From: Rhizobium ecuadorense
GTDB taxonomy: Bacteria; Pseudomonadota; Alphaproteobacteria; Rhizobiales; Rhizobiaceae
Reading direction: 5' to 3'
Assembly: GCF_001187535.1 (NCBI RefSeq)
Contig: NZ_LFIO01001304.1
Coordinates: forward strand, 124,001-188,000
Length of the DNA: 64,000 nt
Made by a program: the position numbers and the translations under genes. How positions within the stretch are numbered: the first letter of the stretch is position 1; each line of letters begins with the position of its first letter. The notes under the pieces were generated by a model. The model saw nothing but the letters and a program-made list of their open reading frames with translations, made no database searches and had not been told where the DNA came from. Below are positions 47,750-58,309 of the stretch, in pieces.

Positions 47750-48988
47750 ATGATGCGCACCTCCTTCTTGCATCCCTGCCTGCGTCGCATGTTGAGCGAC
47801 CGTGGCGGCAATTTCGGTATCATGACGGCGATCATGATGCCCGTCCTCCTCGGTGTCGCCGGCATGGCGATCCAGGTGGGCGACATGTTGCTCTCCAAAC
47901 AGCAACTCCAGGAAGCGGCCGACTCGGCCGCGCTCGCAACCGCGACCGCGCTGGCGAACGGCACGATCCAAACGTCGCAGGCCGAGGCCTTTGCGCAGAA
48001 TTTCGTCGCCGGGCAAATGGCGAATTACCTGCAGAACGGCGTCGATATCAAGAACGGGACAGCCGTCAATGTCCAGACGAGCACATCGGGCAAGTCGACA
48101 TCCTATCAGGTTACGGTTTCACCGGGTTACGACCTCACGCTCAATCCACTCATGCAGGCGGTCGGCTTCAAGACGCAGCATCTCTCGACCTCCGGCACGA
48201 CGGTCGGCGGCCATTCTCAGACCCAAGGCTCGATCTCTATGTTCCTCGCGCTTGATAAATCAGGATCGATGGGAGACGCTACCGCGACCGTCAATGCGGA
48301 GGATCCAACGGAAACGTTCACCTACGACTGCAACCTCCACTACAACAGCAAGAATAATAAGTGGGTTTACGACAAATGCACGGGCAGCCGCACAAATTAC
48401 TACACCAAGATAGAGGCGCTTAAGATCGCCGCCGGCAATCTCTTCAGCCAGTTGAACAGCGCCGACCCCAACGCCCAATACGTGCGCACCGGCGCCGTGT
48501 CCTATGATATCAACCAATACACCCCGAGCAATCTCGCGTGGGGGATCACCGGTGTCACCAGCTATGTCAACGCACTTCAGGCGAATGGCGGCACAAATTC
48601 AAGCGGCGCGATGAACACGGCCTACACCTCTTTGACAGCCAAGAACGCCGCGGGAAACGATGCCGAGGACGCCGCTCACAAACTTAAGACCGGGCAGATA
48701 CCCAAAAAATACATCGTCTTCATGACGGACGGTGACAACAACGACGATAGCAGCGGTGGCCGTTCGTATGACACCTTGACCAAGAAGACGTGCGACGACG
48801 CGAAGTCCAAGGGCCTCGAAATCTATACGATCGCCTTCATGGCGCCCGAGGGCGGACAGGCGCTGCTGCATTATTGCGCTTCCGATGACGCTCATTATTT
48901 CCAGGCGGAAAAGATGGAAGATCTCCTTGCCGCCTTCAAGGCGATCGGAGCGAAGGCATCCGCACAAGTGACGCGCCTGACGAACTGA
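47750..48988 (+). CDS. TadG-like pilus/envelope protein with von Willebrand A domain
   Basis: A 412-residue protein. Residues ~18-60 are the TadE/TadG N-terminal element: a Gly-rich lead (DRGGNFGI), one membrane helix and QQLQEAADSAALATATAL. From ~160 a von Willebrand A domain begins, with MIDAS residues DKSGS (169-173) and MTDGDNN later. It is probably anchored in the inner membrane with the domain outside. No other tad gene is nearby. A GTG at 47744 and an ATG at 47753 are also possible. A strong terminator follows the gene. Confidence 0.8.
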   Translation: MMRTSFLHPCLRRMLSDRGGNFGIMTAIMMPVLLGVAGMAIQVGDMLLSKQQLQEAADSAALATATALANGTIQTSQAEAFAQNFVAGQMANYLQNGVDIKNGTAVNVQTSTSGKSTSYQVTVSPGYDLTLNPLMQAVGFKTQHLSTSGTTVGGHSQTQGSISMFLALDKSGSMGDATATVNAEDPTETFTYDCNLHYNSKNNKWVYDKCTGSRTNYYTKIEALKIAAGNLFSQLNSADPNAQYVRTGAVSYDINQYTPSNLAWGITGVTSYVNALQANGGTNSSGAMNTAYTSLTAKNAAGNDAEDAAHKLKTGQIPKKYIVFMTDGDNNDDSSGGRSYDTLTKKTCDDAKSKGLEIYTIAFMAPEGGQALLHYCASDDAHYFQAEKMEDLLAAFKAIGAKASAQVTRLTN

Positions 48989-49021
48989 CGATACTGCCAA
49001 CTAAAAGCCGATCAAAAAAAG

Positions 49022-49050
49022 CCGCGCCGGAACAAACCGGCGCGGTTTTT
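49022..49050 (+). terminator. Rho-independent terminator after the TadG-like gene
   Basis: A 9-bp stem CCGCGCCGG / CCGGCGCGG with loop AACAAA is followed by TTTTT. It separates this gene from the glycogen cluster, whose promoter should lie in 49051-49265. Confidence 0.9.
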
Positions 49051-49265
49051 CGTTATCGCTACCCCATCCATCCAATCGGGAAAAGCGTTTGAAATCAATT
49101 CCCTCGCGCCCCGTGACTATGAAGGTTTCGCAAATTTTTCGTTTGTCCAAATCCCTTGTTGCAAGTGCTTCCTAACGATGCATAAACTGGGGGCAGTGCA
49201 AGCGACAAATCGATTAGATCAGGCATAACACCCTGAAACCAAATTAAAATTGGCGAGATCTGACA

Positions 49266-51728
49266 ATGAACACCGTTTCCAAGCCGGTTATCCCTTCCCC
49301 CGCCCCGCGCAGCTCGAAGCCGGAAATTCTCGCCGAAGAAATCATCGAACGCCTGACCTACCGCATCGGCAAGGACGCCAAGGTGGCAAAGCCGCATGAC
49401 TGGCTGACGGCGACGATCCTGGTGGTGCGCGACCGCATCATCGACAGATGGATGGCCTCCACCCGCGAGGTTTATGCAACTGGCGCCAAGCGCGTCTATT
49501 ATCTGTCTCTCGAATTCCTGATCGGCCGCCTGATGCGCGATGCCGTCTCGAATCTCGGCCTGATGGAAGAGGTGCGCGATGCGCTCGCCTCGCTCGGCGT
49601 CGACGTCAACGTCATTGCCGGCCTCGAGCCCGATGCCGCACTCGGCAATGGCGGCCTCGGGCGTCTCGCCGCCTGTTTCATGGAGAGCATGGCAACGGTT
49701 GATGTACCCGCCTACGGCTACGGCATCCGCTATGTGCACGGCCTCTTCCGCCAGCAGCTGGCCGATGGCTGGCAGGTGGAACTGCCGGAAAACTGGCTCG
49801 CCCACGGCAATCCCTGGGAGTTCGAGCGCCGCGAGAGCGCCTATGAAATCGGCTTCGGCGGCGCGGTCGAATTCATCACGACCCATGACGACCAGCCGCG
49901 CTACGTCTGGAAACCGGCCGAGCGTGTCATCGCCGCCGCCTTCGACACGCCGGCCGTCGGCTGGCGTGGCAAGCGCGTCAACACGCTGCGCCTCTGGTCG
50001 GCGCAGCCGATCGATCCGATCCTGCTGGATGCCTTCAATGCCGGCGACCACATCGGTGCGCTGCGCGAAAGCAACAAGGCCGAAAGCCTGACCCGGGTTC
50101 TCTATCCTGCCGACGCCACGCCGGCCGGCCAGGAACTGCGCCTGCGCCAGGAATTCTTCTTCTCGTCGGCCTCGCTGCAGGACATTCTGCGCCGTCATCT
50201 GCAGCAATATGACGATTTCACCTCGCTGCCGGATAAGGTGGCGATCCAGCTGAACGACACCCATCCCGCCGTCTCGGTGGCCGAACTCGTGCGTCTGCTC
50301 TGTGACGTCCACGGGATGGATTTCGACCAGGCCTGGGACATCACCCGCCGGACCTTCTCCTACACCAACCACACGCTTCTGCCGGAAGCACTGGAAAGCT
50401 GGGCGGTGCCGCTGTTCGAACGTCTGCTGCCGCGCCACATGCAGATCATCTATGCGATCAACGCCAAGATTCTGCTCGACGCGCGCAAAGGCAAAAACTT
50501 CTCCGATGGGGAAATCCGCTCGATCTCGCTGATCGATGAAAGTGGCGACCGCCGCGTGCGCATGGGCAACCTTGCTTTCGTCGGCTCGCATTCGATCAAC
50601 GGCGTCTCCGCCCTGCACACCGACCTGATGAAGGTCACGGTCTTTGCTGACCTGCACAAGCTCTATCCCGATCGCATCAACAACAAGACCAACGGCATCA
50701 CGCCGCGCCGCTGGCTGCAGCAGTGCAATCCCGGTCTCACCGGCCTGATCCGCGAGGCGATCGGCGACGAATTCCTCGACGATGCCGAGAAGCTGCGCCC
50801 GCTCGAGGCGCATGCTTCGGATCCGAGCTTCCAGGAGAAGTTCGCAGCGGTGAAGCGGGCCAACAAAGTGGCACTCTCCAACCTCGTCGCCAGCCGCATG
50901 GGCGTCAAGCTCGATCCGTCGGCGATATTCGACATCCAGATCAAGCGCATCCATGAATACAAGCGCCAGCTGCTAAACATTATCGAGGCCGTCGCCCTCT
51001 ACGACCAGATCCGTTCGCACCCCGAACTCGACTGGGTGCCGCGCGTGAAACTCTTCGCCGGCAAGGCTGCGCCGAGTTATTACAATGCCAAGCTGATCAT
51101 CAAGCTGATCAACGACGTCGCCCGCACGATCAACAACGACCCGTCGGTGCGCGGCCTGTTGAAGGTCGTCTTCGTGCCGAATTACAACGTCTCGCTTGCC
51201 GAAGTCATGGTTCCGGCCGCCGACCTCTCCGAACAGATCTCGACCGCCGGCATGGAAGCATCCGGTACCGGCAACATGAAGTTCGGCCTCAACGGTGCGC
51301 TGACCATCGGCACGCTCGACGGCGCCAATGTCGAGATGCGCGACAATGTCGGTGAAGACAACATCGTCATCTTCGGCCTCACGGCCGACGAGGTCTCAAA
51401 GGTCCGCAGCGACGGTCACAATCCCCGCGCCATCATCGAGGGATCGCGCGAACTCGCGCAGGCGCTCTCAGCCATCGGCTCGGGCGTCTTCTCGCCCGAC
51501 GACCGCAATCGCTACACCTCGCTGATCGACGGCATCTATTCGCATGACTGGTTCATGGTCGCCGCCGATTTCGACGCCTACGCCCAGGCCCAGCGCGAAG
51601 TCGATCAGATCTGGACCGACCAGTCCGCCTGGTACACCAAGACGATCAACAACACGGCGCGGATGGGCTGGTTCTCGTCCGACCGTACGATCAGGCAATA
51701 TGCAGACGAAATCTGGAGAGCCGGATGA
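49266..51728 (+). CDS. glgP: Glycogen phosphorylase
   Basis: An 820-residue PLP enzyme that releases glucose-1-phosphate from glycogen ends. The PLP lysine is in EASGTGNMKFGLNG, with the start-domain motif YYLSLEFLIGRLM near 80 and LAGLEPDAALGNGGLGRLAACF-type blocks near 120. It leads a run of six same-strand genes for glycogen turnover and overlaps glgB by 4 bases. Degradation and synthesis genes are thus transcribed together, so control is likely at enzyme level. Confidence 0.95.
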   Translation: MNTVSKPVIPSPAPRSSKPEILAEEIIERLTYRIGKDAKVAKPHDWLTATILVVRDRIIDRWMASTREVYATGAKRVYYLSLEFLIGRLMRDAVSNLGLMEEVRDALASLGVDVNVIAGLEPDAALGNGGLGRLAACFMESMATVDVPAYGYGIRYVHGLFRQQLADGWQVELPENWLAHGNPWEFERRESAYEIGFGGAVEFITTHDDQPRYVWKPAERVIAAAFDTPAVGWRGKRVNTLRLWSAQPIDPILLDAFNAGDHIGALRESNKAESLTRVLYPADATPAGQELRLRQEFFFSSASLQDILRRHLQQYDDFTSLPDKVAIQLNDTHPAVSVAELVRLLCDVHGMDFDQAWDITRRTFSYTNHTLLPEALESWAVPLFERLLPRHMQIIYAINAKILLDARKGKNFSDGEIRSISLIDESGDRRVRMGNLAFVGSHSINGVSALHTDLMKVTVFADLHKLYPDRINNKTNGITPRRWLQQCNPGLTGLIREAIGDEFLDDAEKLRPLEAHASDPSFQEKFAAVKRANKVALSNLVASRMGVKLDPSAIFDIQIKRIHEYKRQLLNIIEAVALYDQIRSHPELDWVPRVKLFAGKAAPSYYNAKLIIKLINDVARTINNDPSVRGLLKVVFVPNYNVSLAEVMVPAADLSEQISTAGMEASGTGNMKFGLNGALTIGTLDGANVEMRDNVGEDNIVIFGLTADEVSKVRSDGHNPRAIIEGSRELAQALSAIGSGVFSPDDRNRYTSLIDGIYSHDWFMVAADFDAYAQAQREVDQIWTDQSAWYTKTINNTARMGWFSSDRTIRQYADEIWRAG

Positions 51729-53932
51729 AAACGCCGAAAAACGTCCCTGAAGTAAAGCTTTCCTGGGAAATTTCGGCAGATGAAATCGCGGCGATCCTTG
51801 CCGGCTCGCATTCCAATCCCTTTGCCGTCCTAGGGGTGCATCAGGCAGGCGACGCCTTCGTCGCCAGGTGTTTCATCCCGGGCGCGGAGGAAGTGACCGC
51901 CATGGCGCTCGACGGCAGCGCCGTCGGCGAACTGAAACAGCTCCATGCCGACGGCTTCTTCGCCGGCCCAGTTTCCCTCACCAAGCTCCAGCCGGTGCGC
52001 TACCGCGCTCGGCGCGGCGATGCCGAATGGGCCGTCACCGATCCTTACAGTTTCGGTCCGGTGCTCGGGCCGATGGACGATTATTTCGCCCGCCAGGGCT
52101 CGCATCTGCGCCTGTTCGACAAGATGGGCGCCCACCTCATCAAGCATGACGGCGCCCAGGGCATTCATTTCGCCGTCTGGGCCCCGAATGCGCAGCGCGT
52201 TTCCGTCGTCGGCGATTTCAACAATTGGGACGGCCGCCGCCACGTCATGCGCTTCCGCTCCGATAGCGGCATCTGGGAGATCTTTGCCCCTGACGTCCCG
52301 ATCGGCGTTGCCTACAAATTCGAGATCCGCGGCCAGGACGGCGTGCTGCTGCCGCTGAAGGCCGATCCCTTCGCCCGCCGCAGCGAGCTCCGGCCGAAGA
52401 CCGCCTCGATCACCGCCGCCGATCTGGAGCAGGAGTGGGAAGACGAAGCCCATCTGAAGCACTGGCGCGAGACCGACAAGCGTCGCCAGCCGATCTCGAT
52501 CTACGAGGTGCATGCCGCCTCCTGGCGGCGCCGGGATGATGGCACGATGCTGTCCTGGGACGAGCTGGCCTCCAGCCTCATCCCCTATTGCGCCGACATG
52601 GGCTTCACCCATATCGAATTCCTGCCGATTACCGAGCATCCCTATGACCCCTCCTGGGGTTACCAGACGACGGGCCTCTACGCACCGACCGCCCGGTTCG
52701 GTGAGCCGGAAGGTTTCGCTCGTTTCGTCAACGGCTGCCACAAGGTCGGCATCGGCGTCATCCTCGACTGGGTGCCGGCGCATTTCCCGACCGACGAGCA
52801 CGGCCTCGGCTGGTTCGACGGCACGGCGCTCTACGAGCACGAAGACCCGCGCAAGGGCTTCCACCCGGACTGGAGCACGGCGATCTACAATTTCGGCCGC
52901 ACCGAGGTCGTTTCCTATCTCGTCAACAATGCGCTCTACTGGGCCGAGAAATTCCATCTCGACGGTCTGCGCGTCGATGCCGTCGCCTCGATGCTCTACC
53001 TCGATTATTCCCGCAAACACGGCGAATGGATCCCGAACGAATATGGCGGCAACGAGAACCTCGAAGCGGTCCGCTTCCTGCAGGATCTCAACACCCGCAT
53101 CTACGGCAATCATTCCAACGTCATGACCATCGCCGAGGAATCGACCTCCTGGCCGAAGGTCTCGCAGCCCGTGCATGAAGGCGGCCTCGGCTTCGGCTTC
53201 AAGTGGAACATGGGCTTCATGCACGACACGCTGAGCTATATGAGCCGCGATCCGATACACCGCAGGCACCATCACAACGAACTTACCTTCGGCCTGCTCT
53301 ACGCCTATTCGGAAAATTTCGTCCTGCCGCTCTCGCATGACGAGGTTGTCCATGGCAAAGGCTCGCTGATCGCCAAGATGCCGGGCGACGACTGGCAGAA
53401 ATTCGCCAATCTGCGCGCCTACTACGCCTATATGTGGGGCTATCCCGGCAAGAAGCTGCTGTTCATGGGCCAGGAATTCGCCCAGTGGAGCGAATGGAGC
53501 GAGGCGAAATCGCTCGACTGGAACCTGCTTCAATACCGCATGCACGAGGGCATGCGGCGCCTGGTGCGCGATCTCAACTTCACCTATCGCAGCAAGCCGG
53601 CGCTGCATGAGCGTGACTGCGAGGGCGAAGGTTTCGAATGGCTGGTCGCCGATGACCACCAGAATTCGGTCTTTGCCTGGCTGCGCAAGGCGCCGGGCCA
53701 GAAGCCGGTCGCCGTCATCACCAATTTCACCCCCGTCTACCGCGAGAACTACACGATCCGCCTGCCGTCCGCAGGCCGCTGGCGGGAAATCCTGAACACC
53801 GATGCCGACATCTATGGCGGCAGCGGCAAGGGCAATGGCGGGCGCGTGCAGGCCGTCGATGCCGGCGGCGACATCACCTGCTCGATCACCTTGCCGCCCT
53901 TGGCGACAATCATGCTTGAACCTGAAAATTAG
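51725..53932 (+). CDS. glgB: 1,4-alpha-glucan branching enzyme
   Basis: A 735-residue GH13 enzyme that makes the alpha-1,6 branches. An N1 domain (SHSNPFAVLGVH) and a CBM48 domain (FAVWAPNAQRVSVVGDFNNW) precede the barrel. The nucleophile Asp is in GLRVDAVASMLYLDY, the acid Glu in MTIAEESTSWP and the third Asp in LPLSHDEVVHGK. The length is the full two-N-domain form as in E. coli. Confidence 0.95.
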   Translation: MKTPKNVPEVKLSWEISADEIAAILAGSHSNPFAVLGVHQAGDAFVARCFIPGAEEVTAMALDGSAVGELKQLHADGFFAGPVSLTKLQPVRYRARRGDAEWAVTDPYSFGPVLGPMDDYFARQGSHLRLFDKMGAHLIKHDGAQGIHFAVWAPNAQRVSVVGDFNNWDGRRHVMRFRSDSGIWEIFAPDVPIGVAYKFEIRGQDGVLLPLKADPFARRSELRPKTASITAADLEQEWEDEAHLKHWRETDKRRQPISIYEVHAASWRRRDDGTMLSWDELASSLIPYCADMGFTHIEFLPITEHPYDPSWGYQTTGLYAPTARFGEPEGFARFVNGCHKVGIGVILDWVPAHFPTDEHGLGWFDGTALYEHEDPRKGFHPDWSTAIYNFGRTEVVSYLVNNALYWAEKFHLDGLRVDAVASMLYLDYSRKHGEWIPNEYGGNENLEAVRFLQDLNTRIYGNHSNVMTIAEESTSWPKVSQPVHEGGLGFGFKWNMGFMHDTLSYMSRDPIHRRHHHNELTFGLLYAYSENFVLPLSHDEVVHGKGSLIAKMPGDDWQKFANLRAYYAYMWGYPGKKLLFMGQEFAQWSEWSEAKSLDWNLLQYRMHEGMRRLVRDLNFTYRSKPALHERDCEGEGFEWLVADDHQNSVFAWLRKAPGQKPVAVITNFTPVYRENYTIRLPSAGRWREILNTDADIYGGSGKGNGGRVQAVDAGGDITCSITLPPLATIMLEPEN

Positions 53933-53950
53933 TACTGGTGGGAGGAGAAA

Positions 53951-55213
53951 ATGGTAGAAAAGCGTGTTCAGCCACTTGCCCGCGATGCAATGGCTTATGT
54001 TCTGGCCGGCGGCAGGGGGAGCCGTCTCAAGGAACTCACCGACCGGCGCGCCAAGCCCGCCGTCTATTTCGGCGGCAAGGCCCGCATCATCGATTTCGCC
54101 CTGTCGAACGCCCTGAATTCAGGCATCCGCCGCATCGGCGTCGCGACGCAATACAAGGCGCATTCGCTGATCCGCCACATGCAGCGCGGTTGGAACTTCT
54201 TCCGCCCTGAGCGTAACGAGAGCTTTGACATCCTGCCGGCCAGCCAGCGCGTTTCGGAAACGCAGTGGTATGAGGGCACCGCCGACGCCGTCTACCAGAA
54301 CATCGACATCATCGAGGATTACGGTGTCGAGTACATGGTTATTCTCGCCGGCGACCACGTCTACAAGATGGACTATGAATGGATGCTGCAGCAGCACGTC
54401 GATTCCGGCGCCGACGTCACCATCGGCTGCCTGGAAGTGCCGCGCATGGAGGCGGTGGGCTTCGGCGTCATGCATGTCAACGATAAGGACGAGATCATCG
54501 CCTTCGTCGAGAAGCCGGCCGATCCGCCGCCCATTCCCGACAAGCCGGATTTCGCCCTCGCCTCGATGGGCATCTACGTCTTCCACACCAAGTTCCTGCT
54601 CGATGCGCTGCGCCGCGACGCCGCCGACCCGAACTCGAGCCGCGACTTCGGCAAGGACATCATCCCCTATATCGTCGAGCACGGTAAGGCGGTCGCCCAC
54701 CGCTTCGCCAAGTCCTGCGTCCGCTCCGATTTCGAGCACGAGCCCTACTGGCGCGACGTCGGCACGATCGACGCCTATTGGCAGGCCAATATCGACCTGA
54801 CGGCGATCGTTCCCGAGCTCGACATCTACGACAAGTCCTGGCCGATCTGGACCTATGCCGAGATCACCCCGCCGGCGAAATTCGTCCATGACGATGAGGA
54901 CCGCCGCGGCTCGGCCACCTCCTCCGTGGTCTCGGGCGACTGCATCATCTCCGGCGCCAGCCTCAACAACAGCCTGCTCTTCACCGGCGTCAGGGCCAAC
55001 TCCTTCTCCAAACTGGAAGGGGCGGTCATCCTGCCGAACGTCAAGATCGGGCGGCGGGCGCAGCTCAAAAATGTGGTGATCGACCATGGTGTCGTCATTC
55101 CGGAAGGCTTGGTCGTCGGCGAGGACGCCGAGCTCGACGCCAAGCGCTTCCGGCGGACGGAAAGCGGCATCTGCCTGATCACCCAACCGATGATCGACAA
55201 GCTGGATATCTGA
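53951..55213 (+). CDS. glgC: Glucose-1-phosphate adenylyltransferase
   Basis: A 420-residue enzyme that makes ADP-glucose, the committed and allosterically controlled step of glycogen synthesis. VLAGGRGSRLKELTDRRAKPAV near 18 is the nucleotide site, GTADAVYQN near 115 is typical and the C-terminal part is a left-handed beta-helix. GGAGGAG precedes the ATG. Rhizobial forms respond to fructose-6-phosphate and pyruvate. Confidence 0.95.
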   Translation: MVEKRVQPLARDAMAYVLAGGRGSRLKELTDRRAKPAVYFGGKARIIDFALSNALNSGIRRIGVATQYKAHSLIRHMQRGWNFFRPERNESFDILPASQRVSETQWYEGTADAVYQNIDIIEDYGVEYMVILAGDHVYKMDYEWMLQQHVDSGADVTIGCLEVPRMEAVGFGVMHVNDKDEIIAFVEKPADPPPIPDKPDFALASMGIYVFHTKFLLDALRRDAADPNSSRDFGKDIIPYIVEHGKAVAHRFAKSCVRSDFEHEPYWRDVGTIDAYWQANIDLTAIVPELDIYDKSWPIWTYAEITPPAKFVHDDEDRRGSATSSVVSGDCIISGASLNNSLLFTGVRANSFSKLEGAVILPNVKIGRRAQLKNVVIDHGVVIPEGLVVGEDAELDAKRFRRTESGICLITQPMIDKLDI

Positions 55214-55216
55214 CTT

Positions 55217-56659
55217 ATGAAAGTTCTTTCGGTTTCATCCGAAGTCTTCCCTTTGATCAAGACGGGGGGCCTGGCCGATGTGTCAGGCGCCCTGCCAATC
55301 GCTCTCAAAGCCTTCGGGGTCGAGACCAAGACCCTTCTGCCCGGCTATCCCGCCGTGATGAAAGTCATTCGCGACCCGGTCGTCAGGCTCGAATTCCCCG
55401 ATCTGCTCGGCGAGCCGGCGACCGTGCTGGAGGTCCAGCACGAGGGCCTCGATCTGCTCATTCTCGATGCGCCAGCCTATTACGACAGGCCGGGCGGCCC
55501 CTATGTCGATCCGCTCGGCAAGGACTATCCGGATAACTGGCGGCGTTTCGCCGCTCTGTCGCTCGCGGCCTCCGAGATCGCCGCCGGCCTTCTGCCCGGC
55601 TGGCGGCCGGATCTCGTCCACACGCATGATTGGCAGGCGGCGCTGACCTCGGTCTATATGCGCTACTATCCGACGCCGGAACTGCCGAGCGTGCTGACCA
55701 TCCACAACATCGCCTTCCAGGGCCAGTTCGGCCCCGAGATCTTTCCCGGCCTGCGCCTGCCCGCCCATGCCTTTGCCACTGACAGCATCGAATATTATGG
55801 CACGGTCGGCTACCTCAAGGGCGGCCTGCAGACCGCCCACGCGATCACCACGGTCAGCCCGACCTATGCCGACGAGATTCTGACGCCGGAATTCGGCATG
55901 GGGCTCGACGGTGTCATCGCCAGCCGCATCGATGATCTTCACGGCATCGTCAACGGCATCGACACCGATATCTGGAATCCGGCGACCGATCCTGTCGTCC
56001 ACACCCATTATGGCCCGACGACGCTGAAGAACCGCGAGGAGAACCGCCGCTCGATCGCCGAATTCTTCCATCTCGACAATGACGACGCCCCGATCTTCTG
56101 CGTCATCAGTCGGCTCACCTGGCAGAAGGGCATGGATATCGTCGCCAATGTCGCCGACGAAATCGTCGCCATGGGCGGCAAGCTCGTCGTGCTCGGCTCC
56201 GGCGAAGCCGCACTCGAAGGCGCACTGCTTGCCTCCGCCAGCCGCCATCCCGGCCGCATCGGCGTCTCGATCGGCTATAACGAGCCGATGTCGCACCTGA
56301 TGCAGGCCGGCTGCGACGCGATCATCATCCCCTCGCGTTTCGAACCCTGCGGCCTGACCCAGCTTTACGGCCTGCGTTACGGCTGCGTGCCGATCGTCGC
56401 CCGCACCGGCGGGCTGAACGATACGGTGATCGACGCCAATCACGCCGCGCTTGCGGCGAAAGTGGCAACCGGCATACAATTCTCACCCGTGACGGAAACC
56501 GGCATGCTACAGGCAATCCGCCGTGCGATGCATTTTTACGCGGACCGAAAACTCTGGACCCAATTGCAAAAGCAAGGCATGAAATCGGATGTCTCCTGGG
56601 AGAAGAGCGCCGAACGCTACGCTGCCCTCTATTCAAGCCTCGTCTCGAAAGGCATGTGA
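55217..56659 (+). CDS. glgA: Glycogen synthase
   Basis: A 480-residue GT5 enzyme that adds glucose from ADP-glucose to the growing chain. The N-terminal KTGGLADV (15-22) binds ADP-glucose and the C-terminal PSRFEPCGLTQLYGLRYG is the retaining-GT glutamate block. It starts 3 bases after the glgC stop. Confidence 0.95.
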   Translation: MKVLSVSSEVFPLIKTGGLADVSGALPIALKAFGVETKTLLPGYPAVMKVIRDPVVRLEFPDLLGEPATVLEVQHEGLDLLILDAPAYYDRPGGPYVDPLGKDYPDNWRRFAALSLAASEIAAGLLPGWRPDLVHTHDWQAALTSVYMRYYPTPELPSVLTIHNIAFQGQFGPEIFPGLRLPAHAFATDSIEYYGTVGYLKGGLQTAHAITTVSPTYADEILTPEFGMGLDGVIASRIDDLHGIVNGIDTDIWNPATDPVVHTHYGPTTLKNREENRRSIAEFFHLDNDDAPIFCVISRLTWQKGMDIVANVADEIVAMGGKLVVLGSGEAALEGALLASASRHPGRIGVSIGYNEPMSHLMQAGCDAIIIPSRFEPCGLTQLYGLRYGCVPIVARTGGLNDTVIDANHAALAAKVATGIQFSPVTETGMLQAIRRAMHFYADRKLWTQLQKQGMKSDVSWEKSAERYAALYSSLVSKGM

Positions 56660-56665
56660 ACTAAA

Positions 56666-58297
56666 ATGAACAAGTCCGTACCCACCACGCCCTATCTGGA
56701 CCAGAAACCCGGCACGTCGGGACTGCGCAAGAAGGTTCCGGTCTTCCAGCAGCCGAACTACGCGGAGAACTTCATCCAGTCGATCTTCGATTCGCTGGAA
56801 GGCTTTCAGGGCAAGTGCCTCGTCATCGGCGGCGACGGACGCTACTACAATCGCGAAGTCATCCAGAAGGCGATCAAGATGGCCGCCGCCAATGGCTTCG
56901 GCAAGGTCATGGTCGGCAAGGGCGGCATCCTGTCGACGCCGGCCGCTTCCCACATCATCCGCAAATACAAGGCTTTCGGCGGCATCATCCTCTCCGCCAG
57001 CCACAATCCCGGCGGCCCGACCGAAGACTTCGGCATCAAATACAACATCAACAATGGCGGCCCGGCGCCGGAGAAGATCACCGACGCGATGTATGCGCGC
57101 TCGAAGACGATCGACAGCTACAAGATCGCCGATTTCGCCGACGTCAATCTCGACCGCATCGGCAAGGACGAGCTTCCCGGCGGCATGATCCTCTCGGTCA
57201 TCGACCCGGTCGAGGACTATGCCGCGCTGATGGAAGAGCTGTTCGATTTCGGCGCCATCCGCAATCTGATCAGCCTCGGCTTCCGCATTGCCTTCGACGG
57301 GATGAGCGCCGTCACCGGCCCCTATGCCAAGGAAATCTTCGAAAATCGTCTCGGCGCTCCCCTGGGCTCGGTGCGCAATTTCATGCCGCTGCCGGATTTC
57401 GGCGGCCATCATCCGGACCCGAACCCGGTTCACTGCAAGGAACTCTTCGATGAGATGATGGGCGACGACGCGCCCGATTTCGGCGCGGCTTCCGACGGCG
57501 ACGGCGACCGCAATCTGATCATCGGCCGCGGCATCTTCGTCACCCCTTCCGACAGCCTGGCGATCCTGGCCGCCAACGCCAATCTCGCCCCCGGCTATTC
57601 CGGCGGCCTGGCCGGCATCGCCCGCTCGATGCCGACATCGGGTGCGGCCGACCGCGTCGCCGAAAAGCGCGGCATCGGCATGTACGAAACGCCGACCGGC
57701 TGGAAGTTCTTCGGCAATCTGCTCGACGCCGGCATGGCGACGATCTGCGGTGAGGAAAGCTCCGGCACCGGCTCCAGTCACGTCCGCGAAAAGGACGGCC
57801 TCTGGGCGGTGCTGCTGTGGCTGAACATCCTTGCCGTGCGCGGCGAGAGCGTCGCCGATATCGTCACCCAGCACTGGCAGACCTACGGCCGCAATTATTA
57901 TTCGCGCCATGACTATGAAGGCCTCGACACCGATGCGGCGAACGGCCTGGTCGACAACCTCCGCAGCCAGCTTTCCACCCTGCCTGGCAAGAACTTCGGC
58001 GGCCTGAAGGTCGAAAAGGCCGACGACTTCGCCTATCACGATCCCATCGACAAATCGGTGAGCGAGCATCAGGGTGTCCGCGTGCTCTTTGCAGGCGGCT
58101 CCCGCGTCGTCTTCCGCCTGTCCGGCACCGGCACGTCTGGCGCAACCTTGCGTGTCTATATCGAGCGCTACGAGCCGGATTCGACTCGCCACAATATCGA
58201 AACGCAGGAAGCGCTCGCCGATCTGATCGCCGCCGCCGAAAGCATTGCCAGCATTCGTGAACGCACGGGACGCGATACGCCAACCGTGATCACCTGA
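56666..58297 (+). CDS. pgm: Phosphoglucomutase
   Basis: A 543-residue enzyme that interconverts glucose-1- and glucose-6-phosphate. The phosphoserine loop is LSASHNPGGPTEDFG near residue 112, the metal loop DGDGDRNLI near 270 and the sugar loop EESSGTGSSH near 365. It links glycogen turnover to central metabolism and to galU. It begins 6 bases after the glgA stop. Confidence 0.94.
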   Translation: MNKSVPTTPYLDQKPGTSGLRKKVPVFQQPNYAENFIQSIFDSLEGFQGKCLVIGGDGRYYNREVIQKAIKMAAANGFGKVMVGKGGILSTPAASHIIRKYKAFGGIILSASHNPGGPTEDFGIKYNINNGGPAPEKITDAMYARSKTIDSYKIADFADVNLDRIGKDELPGGMILSVIDPVEDYAALMEELFDFGAIRNLISLGFRIAFDGMSAVTGPYAKEIFENRLGAPLGSVRNFMPLPDFGGHHPDPNPVHCKELFDEMMGDDAPDFGAASDGDGDRNLIIGRGIFVTPSDSLAILAANANLAPGYSGGLAGIARSMPTSGAADRVAEKRGIGMYETPTGWKFFGNLLDAGMATICGEESSGTGSSHVREKDGLWAVLLWLNILAVRGESVADIVTQHWQTYGRNYYSRHDYEGLDTDAANGLVDNLRSQLSTLPGKNFGGLKVEKADDFAYHDPIDKSVSEHQGVRVLFAGGSRVVFRLSGTGTSGATLRVYIERYEPDSTRHNIETQEALADLIAAAESIASIRERTGRDTPTVIT

Positions 58298-58309
58298 TCC
58301 GGGGGGAAT

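Noticed and set aside
51830..53659. Long minus-strand frames opposite glgB, glgP and pgm
   Set aside because: Same GC-bias artefact; the sense genes have full catalytic motifs.
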